NCBI GenBank assembly: GCA_900314555.1
Contig: OMVQ01000023.1
Coordinates: 1-64,000 of the forward strand
Length of the DNA: 64,000 nucleotides
Reading direction: 5' to 3'
Source of the DNA: an uncultured Eubacteriales bacterium
GTDB lineage: Bacteria; Bacillota; Clostridia; Lachnospirales; Lachnospiraceae
The position numbers were made by a program, and so were the translations under genes. The number at the start of each line of letters is the position of its first letter. Position 1 is the first letter of the stretch. A model generated the notes under the pieces. That model did no database searches and was not told the DNA's origin. It saw nothing but the letters and a program-made list of their open reading frames with translations. Positions 8,244 through 17,900 of this stretch are shown one piece after another.

Positions 8244-9067
8244 AATGCTGCACCTACCTTTTCTAAATCTTCCATTGCTACTTTGTACTGCTCATCATTT
8301 GGAGCGCTTCCATGCCATTTAGCCTGATTCTCCATAAATGAAACATCTTTACCTTTAATACTCTTAGCAATAATAGCTGTTGGACAGCCTTTTGTAGCTC
8401 TTGCTTCATCAAAAGCTGCTTTTATCTGTTCAAAATCATGTGCATCTATATTGATAACGTGGAAGTTAAATGCTTTGAATTTCTCATCAATAGGATATGG
8501 TGAACATACCTCATCAACTGAACCATCAATCTGAAGATTATTATTATCAACAATAACAACTAAATTATCAAGCTTTCTAAATCCGGCAAACATAGCTGCT
8601 TCCCAGACCTGTCCCTCCTGAATCTCGCCATCACCTAAAAGTGTATACACTCTATAGTCTTCATTAGATAATTTAGCAGATAAAGCCATACCTGCTGCTA
8701 CAGATATTCCCTGTCCAAGTGAACCACTTGACATATCAACGCCAGGTGTTCCTTTCATATCAGGATGTCCCTGAAGATATGAACCAACTTTTCTAAGTGT
8801 TGTTAAATCTTCAACCGGAAAATATCCTCTGTGAGCTAATGTTGAATATAATGCAGGAGCAACGTGTCCTTTTGATAATACGAATCTGTCTCTGTCTGCT
8901 TTCTTAGGATTAGCAGGGTCAATATTCATTTCTTCAAAATATAAATATGTCATTATATCTGCTGCTGATAATGATCCACCCGGATGTCCTGATTTTGCAC
9001 TGTGGACAGCCGTTACTATACCCTTTCTGATTTCATTTGCCTGTTTTTTCAGTTCTAAAACTTCCAT
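8231..9067 (-). CDS. Transketolase, N-terminal subunit (split enzyme)
   Basis: A 278-residue TPP-binding half. The motif GHPGGSLSAADI near residue 25, SKGHVAPALY, and the TPP-Mg motif GDGEIQEGQVWEA...VDNNN (GDG-x-NN) are all visible. The start at 9067 (MEVLELKKQ) is preceded by GGAGG; the longer open frame to 9196 lacks any family similarity. The short 5' leader contains ACTTTTT/AAAAAGT inverted sequence just upstream of the ribosome binding site, which could form a small hairpin. First gene of the two-gene operon. Confidence 0.92.
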   Translation of the reverse strand: MEVLELKKQANEIRKGIVTAVHSAKSGHPGGSLSAADIMTYLYFEEMNIDPANPKKADRDRFVLSKGHVAPALYSTLAHRGYFPVEDLTTLRKVGSYLQGHPDMKGTPGVDMSSGSLGQGISVAAGMALSAKLSNEDYRVYTLLGDGEIQEGQVWEAAMFAGFRKLDNLVVIVDNNNLQIDGSVDEVCSPYPIDEKFKAFNFHVINIDAHDFEQIKAAFDEARATKGCPTAIIAKSIKGKDVSFMENQAKWHGSAPNDEQYKVAMEDLEKVGAALCQK

Positions 9068-9383
9068 GATTACCTCCATTACTTTTTGAAAAAAGTACCG
9101 AATTTGTCTATTCCGCATAAAACTATAACACATAAACTTCCATTTATCAATGAGATAAACGGAAGTTTTCGTAATAAATCTATATATAGTTATCAAATAT
9201 ACTTAATATTTATTATTATATAATTTCTAATAAATATCCTACTACTTCCTAACATTCTTCACATCATTTATATGACATTTGTAACTACACATTTTTTACA
9301 ACCTTATATACAATATACTATATCAATAACATTATGCAAATTATATATAAAATTACGCAAATTATATCTGTTAATGAAGGTAG
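9068..9383. other. Gene-free divergent region between transketolase and LiaF-like genes
   Basis: About 315 bp of A/T-rich DNA. It must hold the leftward transketolase promoter and possibly the rightward promoter for the LiaF-like pair (several TATACTAT-like boxes around 9307-9315), but no promoter stands out enough to call. Confidence 0.4.
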
Positions 9384-9520
9384 TATGGAAAATATTGCTT
9401 AAGCGATTATTTTTCACACAGCTATTTGTTTCGGAGCGAAAGCAAATAGCTTTTATGGCAGATGTGAAATCGCATGTGTGAATTTCTCATCGCCTCTTCA
9501 CAGCAAAGTCGCTCAGAAAT
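9384..9520 (+). repeat. Four-hairpin element, diverged copy upstream of the LiaF-like gene
   Basis: In the order H4-H3-H2-H1 on the plus strand: H4 about 9387-9415 (imperfect, loop GCTTAAGCG), H3 9421-9450 (GCTATTTG/CAAATAGC), a degenerate H2, and H1 with outer stem ATTTCT/AGAAAT ending at 9520. The linker CTTTTATGGCAG after H3 is shared with other copies. The H3 loop contains GAGCGA (9434-9439), complementary to TCGCTC (9509-9514) in H1. It ends at the Shine-Dalgarno of the next gene. Confidence 0.65.
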
Positions 9521-9530
9521 GAGGATTATT

Positions 9531-10211
9531 ATGAAAAACAGAAAATCAAGTTTAATATGGGGGCTTATCTTTATAGTTGCCGGTGTTCTTTATATCTTAA
9601 ATGCTTTTACCTCAATCAAAATTGACATATTTGATTTCTGGCCATTACTTTTTATTCTGCCAAGTATTGCAAGTATGTTTTCAAAAGGTATACGCATTTT
9701 CAATTCACTGTTTCTTCTTATCGGAATATCATTTTTGCTTACTGAATTCAACATAATAAGCGAAAGTACAAGGGATAAATTATTTATTCCATGTTGCTTA
9801 ATTGTTATTGGTATCGTTATTATTTTCAAGGATAGATTAATTAAAAAAAATATTCCTAAATGGGTAAATGAAAAGGACAGTTTTAATAAATCTAATTATT
9901 ACAATGCAGTATTTTCGTCTAATAAAGTTGTATATCCACACGATACATTTGAAGGTTGTGAAGCTAACAGTATCTTCGGTAGCGTAATTATTGATTTACG
10001 AGATGCCATTATTACTGAGGATACGGTTATAAACTGCTACTGTGTATTTGCAGGAATTGACATTTATGTTCCAGCCAATGTAAATATACGAATATCAGGA
10101 ACTCCTATCTTCGGTGGAATAACTAATAAAACCGGAGATTATGAAAATATTAACGCACCAACTATCTTCATTAATGCAACCACAATGTTCGGAGGTGTTA
10201 CTATTAAATGA
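9531..10211 (+). CDS. LiaF-like membrane protein
   Basis: A 226-residue protein with four N-terminal transmembrane segments (residues about 8-105) and a C-terminal beta-rich domain with the repeated F-G-G/F-G-S turns (SIFGSVIIDLRDA, PIFGGITNK, TMFGGVTIK) of the LiaF / cell-wall-active antibiotic response family. LiaF of Bacillus inhibits the LiaRS envelope-stress system. No two-component genes are adjacent here, so the role is inferred only as envelope-related. The start is set by GAGG 7 nt before ATG at 9531. Its stop overlaps the next start (ATGA), a translationally coupled pair. Confidence 0.75.
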   Translation: MKNRKSSLIWGLIFIVAGVLYILNAFTSIKIDIFDFWPLLFILPSIASMFSKGIRIFNSLFLLIGISFLLTEFNIISESTRDKLFIPCCLIVIGIVIIFKDRLIKKNIPKWVNEKDSFNKSNYYNAVFSSNKVVYPHDTFEGCEANSIFGSVIIDLRDAIITEDTVINCYCVFAGIDIYVPANVNIRISGTPIFGGITNKTGDYENINAPTIFINATTMFGGVTIK

Positions 10212-10978
10212 GATTTTTTGAAAAAACAATTAAATATGTTGCAACTGCTGTAGCTGCTCTGTTGGCTGTGGCGATTGTAGTCAGCATCTTAAATGTAGTC
10301 TTGTTCTTCTTCGGAGGTATAGGTGGCAGTGGTGGTAAACTTACTGATTATTCCGGCTCATATTCAATCAATGATGTTAAATCAATTACATTGGATAACA
10401 GCATTGCCAATGTTAATATTGTTTCAACAACTGATTCAGAAATTACCGTTGAGGGCAAAAATATATATAAATCTTTCAAATGCTCTGTTAATTCAAAAGG
10501 TGTACTTATAGTTGATAATAGTGGTTCAAAACATGGTTTTCTGTCATTTCGCAGGAAAAGAAGTGGAAAGATAACTATTTATATTCCTGAAAAATTTGAA
10601 ATAAATGTTTTAAACCTGGATTGTGGTGTTGGTAATATTAAGATTCAGGACATATCTATAAATAAATTAATAATAGATGGTGGTGTCGGTAATACTAAGT
10701 TAACTTCATGTCTTATAAAGACTGGTGATTTTGATATGGGCGTTGGTAATATCAGATTAAATGACTGCATACTTTACGATGCTGAAATTGATGGCGGTGT
10801 CGGTAATATAGATATTAATATTAATGGTGATATTAATGACTATTCATTTGATGTTGATGGTGGCATAGGTACTGTCCGAATTAATGGCAAGAAACCGGGA
10901 GTTTATTCAGATAATAAAGGAATCTATAAAATTAAATGCGATAGCGGTGTTGGTAACATAAAAATAACGATTGAGTAG
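10208..10978 (+). CDS. DUF4097-type anchored beta-helix protein
   Basis: A 256-residue protein with one N-terminal transmembrane helix (about residues 10-35), a glycine-rich hinge, then a right-handed beta-helix-like domain. Six rungs carry the motif G-[VI]-G-[NT]-x-[KRD]-[ILV] (CGVGNIKI, GGVGNTKL, MGVGNIRL, GGVGNIDI, GGIGTVRI, SGVGNIKI). This is the signature of DUF4097 proteins, often encoded beside LiaF/PspC-type envelope stress genes. It overlaps the LiaF-like gene by 4 bp and the two are probably one function. A bidirectional terminator begins in its last codons. Confidence 0.75.
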   Translation: MRFFEKTIKYVATAVAALLAVAIVVSILNVVLFFFGGIGGSGGKLTDYSGSYSINDVKSITLDNSIANVNIVSTTDSEITVEGKNIYKSFKCSVNSKGVLIVDNSGSKHGFLSFRRKRSGKITIYIPEKFEINVLNLDCGVGNIKIQDISINKLIIDGGVGNTKLTSCLIKTGDFDMGVGNIRLNDCILYDAEIDGGVGNIDININGDINDYSFDVDGGIGTVRINGKKPGVYSDNKGIYKIKCDSGVGNIKITIE

Positions 10979-11002
10979 TTTTTCACTACTCAACCGTTTT
11001 TA
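10971..11002. terminator. Bidirectional terminator between convergent genes
   Basis: TTGAGTAGT (10971-10979) pairs with ACTACTCAA (10985-10993). Rightward it is followed by CCGTTTTTATTTT, leftward by CGTTATTTTTATG, so it can end both the DUF4097 transcript and the long leftward operon. Confidence 0.8.
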
Positions 11003-11108
11003 TTTTACTCTTTAATATGCTTTTCTTACTAATTCTTAATCTGTGTTCGTTTCAATAAGTTTCTTTAATTAAAAATCAGTATTCATAAATTGTTCTGTCA
11101 TTTTAATT

Positions 11109-14100
11109 CTATAAGAAGTCCTGCTCACTTAATACTCGCATATCGTCTTTATTCTTGTGAATTCTTCCAAATATTTTACCAAGACTAAATCTGTTTGCGT
11201 GGGCAATTGCATCATCTATAACTTCCTGAATGTCCTCTATTGATAATACAGGATTACGTCCGCTTATATCATCTAACTTCGCATATAAGGCTAACTCGCC
11301 CATTTCATCAATTGCATAGAACTGCTCTTCTGCATAATCTTTAGCGATTTTAACCATATCATCAATTTCCATCTCATGAATGTCTAATCTGTTAGAGAAG
11401 AAACCTTTGAGGTCAGGTGAATTGTCAAGCATTCTGTCAATTGCTGCTTTATCATCTTCTAACACAATAAGCATTTCTTCTGTATAATTCTTCATGGCAA
11501 TCATTAAATCGATAATCGTGTTAGGCATAAGATTTCCTGCCTGTTCGATAATGAGGTCAGTTCCAAGTATCTGTGTCATTGCAAGTGCAACTCCACGTTT
11601 GTTAAGTACAGATGCCTTTACTTTTGCTACTTTTCTACCGCTTCGGTTTCTTCCGCGGTTAGCTGCTTTAATAAGACTAAGACCTAATGTAGTCTTTCCG
11701 ATTTTCGCTGAACCTGTGATAATAACATTATTTGTCTTAGATGTTCCATCCATAACGAATTTATTAATAAGATTATCAAGCGTATCAGCTATCTTTTCTT
11801 CCATACTTCCTGTTCCTACGAAATCATTGAATAGACTTCTGTATTCTTCAGGTATTCTGTGATTTTTAACTACAAAGCCTGTAGATGCCACACTGGATTT
11901 ATCTGTTTCATCTTCTGGTTTTTCAACAGACTTCTTGCTGTCACTTTCTGATTTCTCAACAGACTTCTTACTGTTACTTTCTGATTTTGTTTCCAATGTC
12001 TCATTGACATCTTCTGTTACTTCTTCTGAAACTTCATTGACATTTTCTGCTGCTTCTTCTGAAACTTCATTGACATTTTCTGCTACTTCTTCTGATGCTT
12101 CATTGACATTTTCTGCTTCTTTTTCTGATGTTTCATTTGCATTTTCTAAAATATCATCTGAAGCTTCGGCAGGTGTTTCTTCAACCTGTTCAAGTGCCTT
12201 GAGAACATCTCTGGCTTCTTCATTATCAATCTTAATATCAGATCCTTCACTTGAAGTTTCACCAGGTATATCTGAATCAGAAACTTCACTATCTTTTGAT
12301 TCATTAGTTTCTTCATCTTTTGGCTTATCAGCTTCATTATCTTCAAATTCTGCCAGAACCTCATCTAATGTCATCTGTCCTTCTATCTGGTCATCTTCTT
12401 CAGATTTTGTCATTTCAGTTTTTGTTTCAACTTCTTCCTCTGTATTCTCAAATACTGACTTAGGAAGTGACTGATAAATATTCTTGCTTGCATTAAGTAT
12501 TCTGTTAATCTCTACTCTGTCTATTCTCTTAGTTGGTTCATCAATTAAATCGTCTTCTATTTCATCGGATACAGCCTCTACAGTTTTTTCCTCTTTGGTC
12601 TCTTCTAAAGTTCTTACCTCTTCTATAGGCGCTGATACTTCACTGGCTTTATTATCTTCCTTTGATTCTTCAACTGTTTCAACTTCTGGAATATCTTTAG
12701 ATTCTTCGACTGCTTCCTCTTCCGAAATGTCTTTAGATTCTTCGTTTACTTCAGGTTCAGGAATAGTTGCTGATTCTTTTGTTTCTTCTGCATTAACTGT
12801 ATTTTCTGAAGTTTCGACTTCTTTCACCTCTGGAATGTCTTCTAAAGCCTCAACTTCTTCGGTTGCTTCAGGTTCTGAAATACTTTCTGTTTCCACTGTT
12901 TCAGGTTCATTTTCTGTCGCATTTACATTCGCAGATGTTTCGACCTCTTCCACTTCTGGTAGAGTTTCTAATTCTTCAGCTTCTGGCTTATTTTCTGATT
13001 CTTTTACATCTTCTGTCTCGTCTACTGAATCATCATATACATCTTCGTCATCATCATCTAGATAACTATCATCTTCTTCTATTGTCGGACGAATCTCGTT
13101 ATTATCATCATCTATCTGCATCTCGAAAGCATTTCTGACTTTCTTCTCATCATTCATAAGTTTTTCCATGCTCTTAGCAAGTGCAGCCTGAATGTTTGCT
13201 GTATTATATAGATTATTCTCATCAGCTAATCTGATATTGATTTCATCTATGTCTATTTCAGCAGTCTTAGTGAGTTCTTCACCAATGTTGCTTACTTTAC
13301 CCTCTTTATTCTTATCGAATTCAAAGATTTCAATCATTGAATCCTTTTTTCTTAAGTCGGAATTACCACTTAACATATCTTCTGATTCAAGTGATTTACT
13401 TATCTCATCTGCTGACATTCCCTTGTATTTATCAGATGGAGTGCCTGATGTGCTTTTAATCTGTTCAGCTCTTAATTTAGCTTCCATAACAAGCTGCCTT
13501 GCAAGGTCAGCTGCTCTCTGTGCCTCTAATGCTGCTGCCTCTGCTGCCTTAAGTGCTTCATTTGCTGCTATCTCCTCAGCCGTAAGTTTTGGTGTGTTCT
13601 TCTCTGCTTCCTCTGCTCTTCTTGCTACCTCTTTAGCTGCAGCATTTGCATTGGCTCTTGCCTCATCTTCTGCACTTATCTCATCATCGAGATACTCGTC
13701 GTCATCATCACTTATATTGTCATCTAATAATTCTAAATTATCTTCTGATAAATCTTCATCATCTTTCTTCTTATTATATTTTGAAGCTTTTCTCTCTTCT
13801 TTACCTGCTACAATTGCCTCTGCAAGAGAACGGATTCCTGTGTGGTCTTCACTTTCTGCCTCTTCATCTTCATCTGTTTCTTCACTGACTTTACTAACTC
13901 TTTCACGACCTAATGCATCCACCTGGTTCCAATTATCTGCCTGTGAATAGTCTTCTGAATCTTCATCATATTCTTCGTCATAATCTGCATCAGAATATTC
14001 AGCATTGTCTGCACCAGAATACTCTTCATTATCTTCATTATCTGAAATCTGCTTATTTGCACTTGCCATTTCTGTTAAATCGTCAATCGAATTGCTCATT

Positions 14101-14849
14101 GAAGTTGCATTAACAGATCCTGCATTGACATTTGAAGTATTGGCTTCTAAGTTATCTGATTCACCATTACTTACACCTGTAATGTTCTTTGAAACTTCTT
14201 TTGATACTGTATTAGATGATGCTGTATTAGATTTTGCAACATTATCTTTAGCATAACGTTTATTATATTCTGTGAGAACTCCTGTAATTAACTTCTTAAG
14301 TTCTTTTGCCTTGTCCACATATTTACCATCATTGAACCATAACTCAAGTTCATCACACATGGCAATACACTTATCATCTTCTCCGGCTTCATGATAGAGT
14401 TTAGCTAATTCATACTGCCATCTCTCGTCCATCTCAACTTCTATGTATGCCTCTAAAATTTTAATAAGGACTTCTATATCTTCACCTTTCGCCTTGGCTA
14501 TTCGGTATTTCAACAGATATTGTGATACATCTGATGGCGACATTTCTACAAAGTCCTGATAGAACTCATCTGCTTCCACAAAATTCTTTGTTCTGAGTGC
14601 TAAAATAGTCAACTTATAAGCTAACTGTCTTCCTAATGGCGAACGTTCATATGCTATAAGAAGAACTTCTTTGGCTTTCTCATACTGCTTAGTATTCTCA
14701 TAAATATCTGCTACGCGGTTAATCATAGTGTTGTCTTTAACACGATACCAGTCTATTTCATCGGCAATCTTAGCTGCTGCTTCGAACTCTTTACGTGAAT
14801 ACAATTTCTTAATCTGGTCTGATTTAACATTATATTCGTACTTGTCCAA
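11109..14849 (-). CDS. Giant TPR / acidic linker / AAA-type ATPase protein
   Basis: 1246 residues with three parts. Residues 1-190 are helical TPR-like repeats (YENTKQYEKAKEVLLIAYER). About 190-970 is a very acidic Glu/Asp/Ser/Thr-rich region with Ala-rich coiled coil (about 400-460) and 11-residue tandem repeats (AENVNEVSEEA type). About 990-1246 is an ATPase domain with Walker A GSAKIGKTTL (~1045), Walker B-like MLIVLEDD and an AAA-lid-like NRLDIHEMEIDDMVKIAKDY. The start is TTG with GGAGG 7 nt upstream. It lies 91 nt downstream of the JetC-like gene and is last in the operon. I do not recognise a named family; its context suggests it works with the condensin-like complex. Confidence 0.7.
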   Translation of the reverse strand: MDKYEYNVKSDQIKKLYSRKEFEAAAKIADEIDWYRVKDNTMINRVADIYENTKQYEKAKEVLLIAYERSPLGRQLAYKLTILALRTKNFVEADEFYQDFVEMSPSDVSQYLLKYRIAKAKGEDIEVLIKILEAYIEVEMDERWQYELAKLYHEAGEDDKCIAMCDELELWFNDGKYVDKAKELKKLITGVLTEYNKRYAKDNVAKSNTASSNTVSKEVSKNITGVSNGESDNLEANTSNVNAGSVNATSMSNSIDDLTEMASANKQISDNEDNEEYSGADNAEYSDADYDEEYDEDSEDYSQADNWNQVDALGRERVSKVSEETDEDEEAESEDHTGIRSLAEAIVAGKEERKASKYNKKKDDEDLSEDNLELLDDNISDDDDEYLDDEISAEDEARANANAAAKEVARRAEEAEKNTPKLTAEEIAANEALKAAEAAALEAQRAADLARQLVMEAKLRAEQIKSTSGTPSDKYKGMSADEISKSLESEDMLSGNSDLRKKDSMIEIFEFDKNKEGKVSNIGEELTKTAEIDIDEINIRLADENNLYNTANIQAALAKSMEKLMNDEKKVRNAFEMQIDDDNNEIRPTIEEDDSYLDDDDEDVYDDSVDETEDVKESENKPEAEELETLPEVEEVETSANVNATENEPETVETESISEPEATEEVEALEDIPEVKEVETSENTVNAEETKESATIPEPEVNEESKDISEEEAVEESKDIPEVETVEESKEDNKASEVSAPIEEVRTLEETKEEKTVEAVSDEIEDDLIDEPTKRIDRVEINRILNASKNIYQSLPKSVFENTEEEVETKTEMTKSEEDDQIEGQMTLDEVLAEFEDNEADKPKDEETNESKDSEVSDSDIPGETSSEGSDIKIDNEEARDVLKALEQVEETPAEASDDILENANETSEKEAENVNEASEEVAENVNEVSEEAAENVNEVSEEVTEDVNETLETKSESNSKKSVEKSESDSKKSVEKPEDETDKSSVASTGFVVKNHRIPEEYRSLFNDFVGTGSMEEKIADTLDNLINKFVMDGTSKTNNVIITGSAKIGKTTLGLSLIKAANRGRNRSGRKVAKVKASVLNKRGVALAMTQILGTDLIIEQAGNLMPNTIIDLMIAMKNYTEEMLIVLEDDKAAIDRMLDNSPDLKGFFSNRLDIHEMEIDDMVKIAKDYAEEQFYAIDEMGELALYAKLDDISGRNPVLSIEDIQEVIDDAIAHANRFSLGKIFGRIHKNKDDMRVLSEQDFL
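12001..12120 (-). repeat. 33-bp in-frame tandem repeats
   Basis: About three and a half copies of a 33-bp unit encode the 11-residue repeats AENVNEVSEEA / AENVNEASEEV within the acidic linker of the giant ATPase gene. Copies are nearly identical in DNA, implying recent expansion. Confidence 0.75.
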
Positions 14850-14940
14850 CTCTATACCTCCGTCTTTATTTATCTATTTTAAGATATATTAATCTATAAT
14901 TTTACATACGTTTTAAGTGTATCACACACATTCTCTATTG

Positions 14941-17900
14941 TCAAAACAATGCTGTCTGTTCATAAGATAAATTTGTGTAATCCAGCTCATCATTATTTAC
15001 ATTGCTGAAGTAATCCACTACAACTGTCTGCTGACGTCCATTGCTCATCTTCTGTCCTAACACATAATTAACATCAAATCGGCCACTAATCGCAGGTGTT
15101 GCCCCTCTTGCCGGAACTATTAACTGCACATTGTTAGTCTTAAGAAGTTTAAATATCGGCTCCCATATATATATATCCTTAGCCGCACCAAATGGGTTAT
15201 CTATGAAAATAACTTTTTTAAGTTTTGATGCATCGGCATTTTTAGAATTAATACTTGAAATATAATTAATTATTGAAATAAGGAACTGTATGTAGATACC
15301 CTGTGACTGTCCCGTACTTCCTACCGCCTCTTCATATGGAAGAAATCTTGACTGGTCTGCAATTCTTTCTCTCTTATAAAGATTAAGTTTTATCGAATTC
15401 ATATCAGTGACTATAACGGAGAACATCTTCTTCCAGCTTAAATTATTTCTGATATATTTAAGTTTATCCTCTGTCTTTTCAAATGAATCTGCGCCTTTTG
15501 CAACTCTGTCGATATATTCAGACATTCTGTCTTTATACACCTCTTCTTTAACATACGGTATTCTTAAGTTAATTACCGGAATTGTTTCATCTTCCATTGT
15601 AATTCTCGATAACTTCGATAATCTGTCTAACTCAGTCTTAATATTAGTACAGGTCTGTATACACTGATTCTCAAAATTATCCTTAATAACCTGCATATCC
15701 TCAATGCCTTTAAGTATACGCTGCTTTTCAAGATTAATATACTCATTCGTCTCTTTAAGCATTTTTATTAATTCGTCTGTTTCATCTAAATTCGCAGGCA
15801 TACTTACATTCATTCTGATTTCCGATGCCAATTCAAATGCATTCAGCTTCTTCAAGGTATCATTAAGAAGTGACATTTCCCTTTCAAATTCTTCTGAGCG
15901 CTTGTATTTCTCATCAATGAATTTGTCTAACTGTTCACTGACATTTTTACATTCTGCCTCAATATCTGCATTTTCTTCAAATGTACCAGACTTTATGTCA
16001 GGCTTGATATCAGATTTAGTCATTAATTTATTAATGTCACGTTTAAGCATATTAATTGTAACTGCCTTACGTTCCATTTCTGCTATTGCTCCTGCAAGTC
16101 TGTCTGACTTGTCCGTCAAATCACTAAGAAGTCTTGCATTTTCATTTAGAAATGTATCGATTTCACTCTCTTTTATCGAATTTTTGTCAAATTCACCATA
16201 TTTATCAGTAATAATATTAATTGCGTGACTTATTTTACCCTGTAACTTGTCAGCTTTCGAACGCATTTCCTGAATCGATTGTCTTATCTCTTTCTTAACT
16301 GCCTTATGCCTGTCAGCCTGTCGCTTAATATCTGATAAATCTTTAGAAGATGTAACGACTAACTCGTTATTGTCGTATTGGTTCTTAAGCACTTCTAAGT
16401 CTACGCCCATATAATCTATGTGCTGTAAATTCTTCTCCATTGATACCTGATAGTTATTAAGAAGTTTTTCTTTATCCGCTACGACATAATTTTCCTTTTT
16501 AAGACTCTCAAGTAATGCCATTAATTCTGTCTCTATCTCATCTCTGCTTCTGCCATTATATTTTGTATCATTGTCCCGTACTTCTTTATACACTGCTTCA
16601 TCATAATATGAAGAATATTTTTCTGACCAGTCTTTCTTTATGGCATCTAACTCTTCTTCCATAGAATTAATTCTTATCTGTCTCTGCTTAGACATATTTT
16701 CTGTTGCTGCAAGCCTTTTACTGCTATCTGTTACTTCTTTCTTAAGTCTTTCTAATTCTGTGGAAGCTTTAGTTTTCTCATCACTAATCGCATTGTATTT
16801 AGCTAAAAGTTTACTAATCTCTGACAATGCATTAATCTCTTGTTCTGTTTCTTCTTTCCCTTTCTTTAAGCCTGCCAGTTCTTCTTTAATACTTCTTATA
16901 TCGTTCTCCGTAAATGCAATCTCTTCCTTGAGATTTTTAGACACCTCGATATTCTCAAGAATTTCCGAATTAACTTTCTCTAATGCTTTCTTAGGATTAA
17001 GAATTTCTTCATCATTTACATCATTAACGATATGATTTATAAACAGATAATCCTCTTTAACTACCTGTTCATTTTCTAATTTTCTTAAATATTCCTTATT
17101 AAGCTTCTCCTGTGATAATTTGATTCGTTCAATGTTCTGTTTTATCTTATCTGATGAAAATTCTTCTGCATTTTCTCCGATAAAGAATACATTTTCAGAA
17201 TTAATTAATTCTACATTTTCGTCTGCTAATTTCTTGCCATTGATAATTGGAACTGTGTATCCATTTTCTAGGTTTTCCTTAAGGCGTGTGTCCATTATCG
17301 TCTGTTCGAAATTATCCTTTACAATAATTGCATATGGTAAAACAGGGTTGTATTTTACTAATTCAATCCTTGTTTCTTCAGGAAGTTCTGACAGGTATTG
17401 TGCTCCTGAAACCGCTGTATTAGAATGGTATCTTCTGATGTATTCAAGCACCTCTGATAATGCAGCCGATTCATTAACTACCCTGCCAAGTTCTAATGAC
17501 TTAAGATGTCCGTCAATTTCTACGAGCTTCTTTTCAGCTTCTGATGATGCATTTAACATATTCTTATAAGTCTTTTCTATTTTCTTAAGAAGTTCTTCTA
17601 ATTCTTCGGCATCATATACCTGCTTTAATTTAGAAAGTTTCTCAGATGAATTTAATAACTTATTATTATTCTCTTCGATTATATTCTTTCTCTTCTCTAA
17701 ATCATTTAACTTATAATCATTTTCTCGTAATTTAAGTCTAAGTGTTATTACTTCTCCTGATTTAGCCTCGCATTTGCTTTCTAATTCCTCTGTCTTGTCA
17801 TTTATAGCGGCTAATTTCTCTCTGTCGTCAGCACACATTTTATCCGCATCAGTTGGTAATAACAATGAAGTCGTATTCTTCTTATCAGTAATTTCTTTGT

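Noticed and set aside
9474..9530. N-terminal extension of the LiaF-like protein
   Set aside because: The extra codons run through hairpin H1 of the repeat element; the ATG at 9531 has a proper Shine-Dalgarno and begins the conserved membrane region.
11935..13065. Long Ser-rich reading frames on the plus strand
   Set aside because: They are the reverse complement of the acidic Glu/Asp-rich linker; Ser/Thr-rich composition is the expected shadow of GAA/GAT codons, and no ribosome binding sites precede them.
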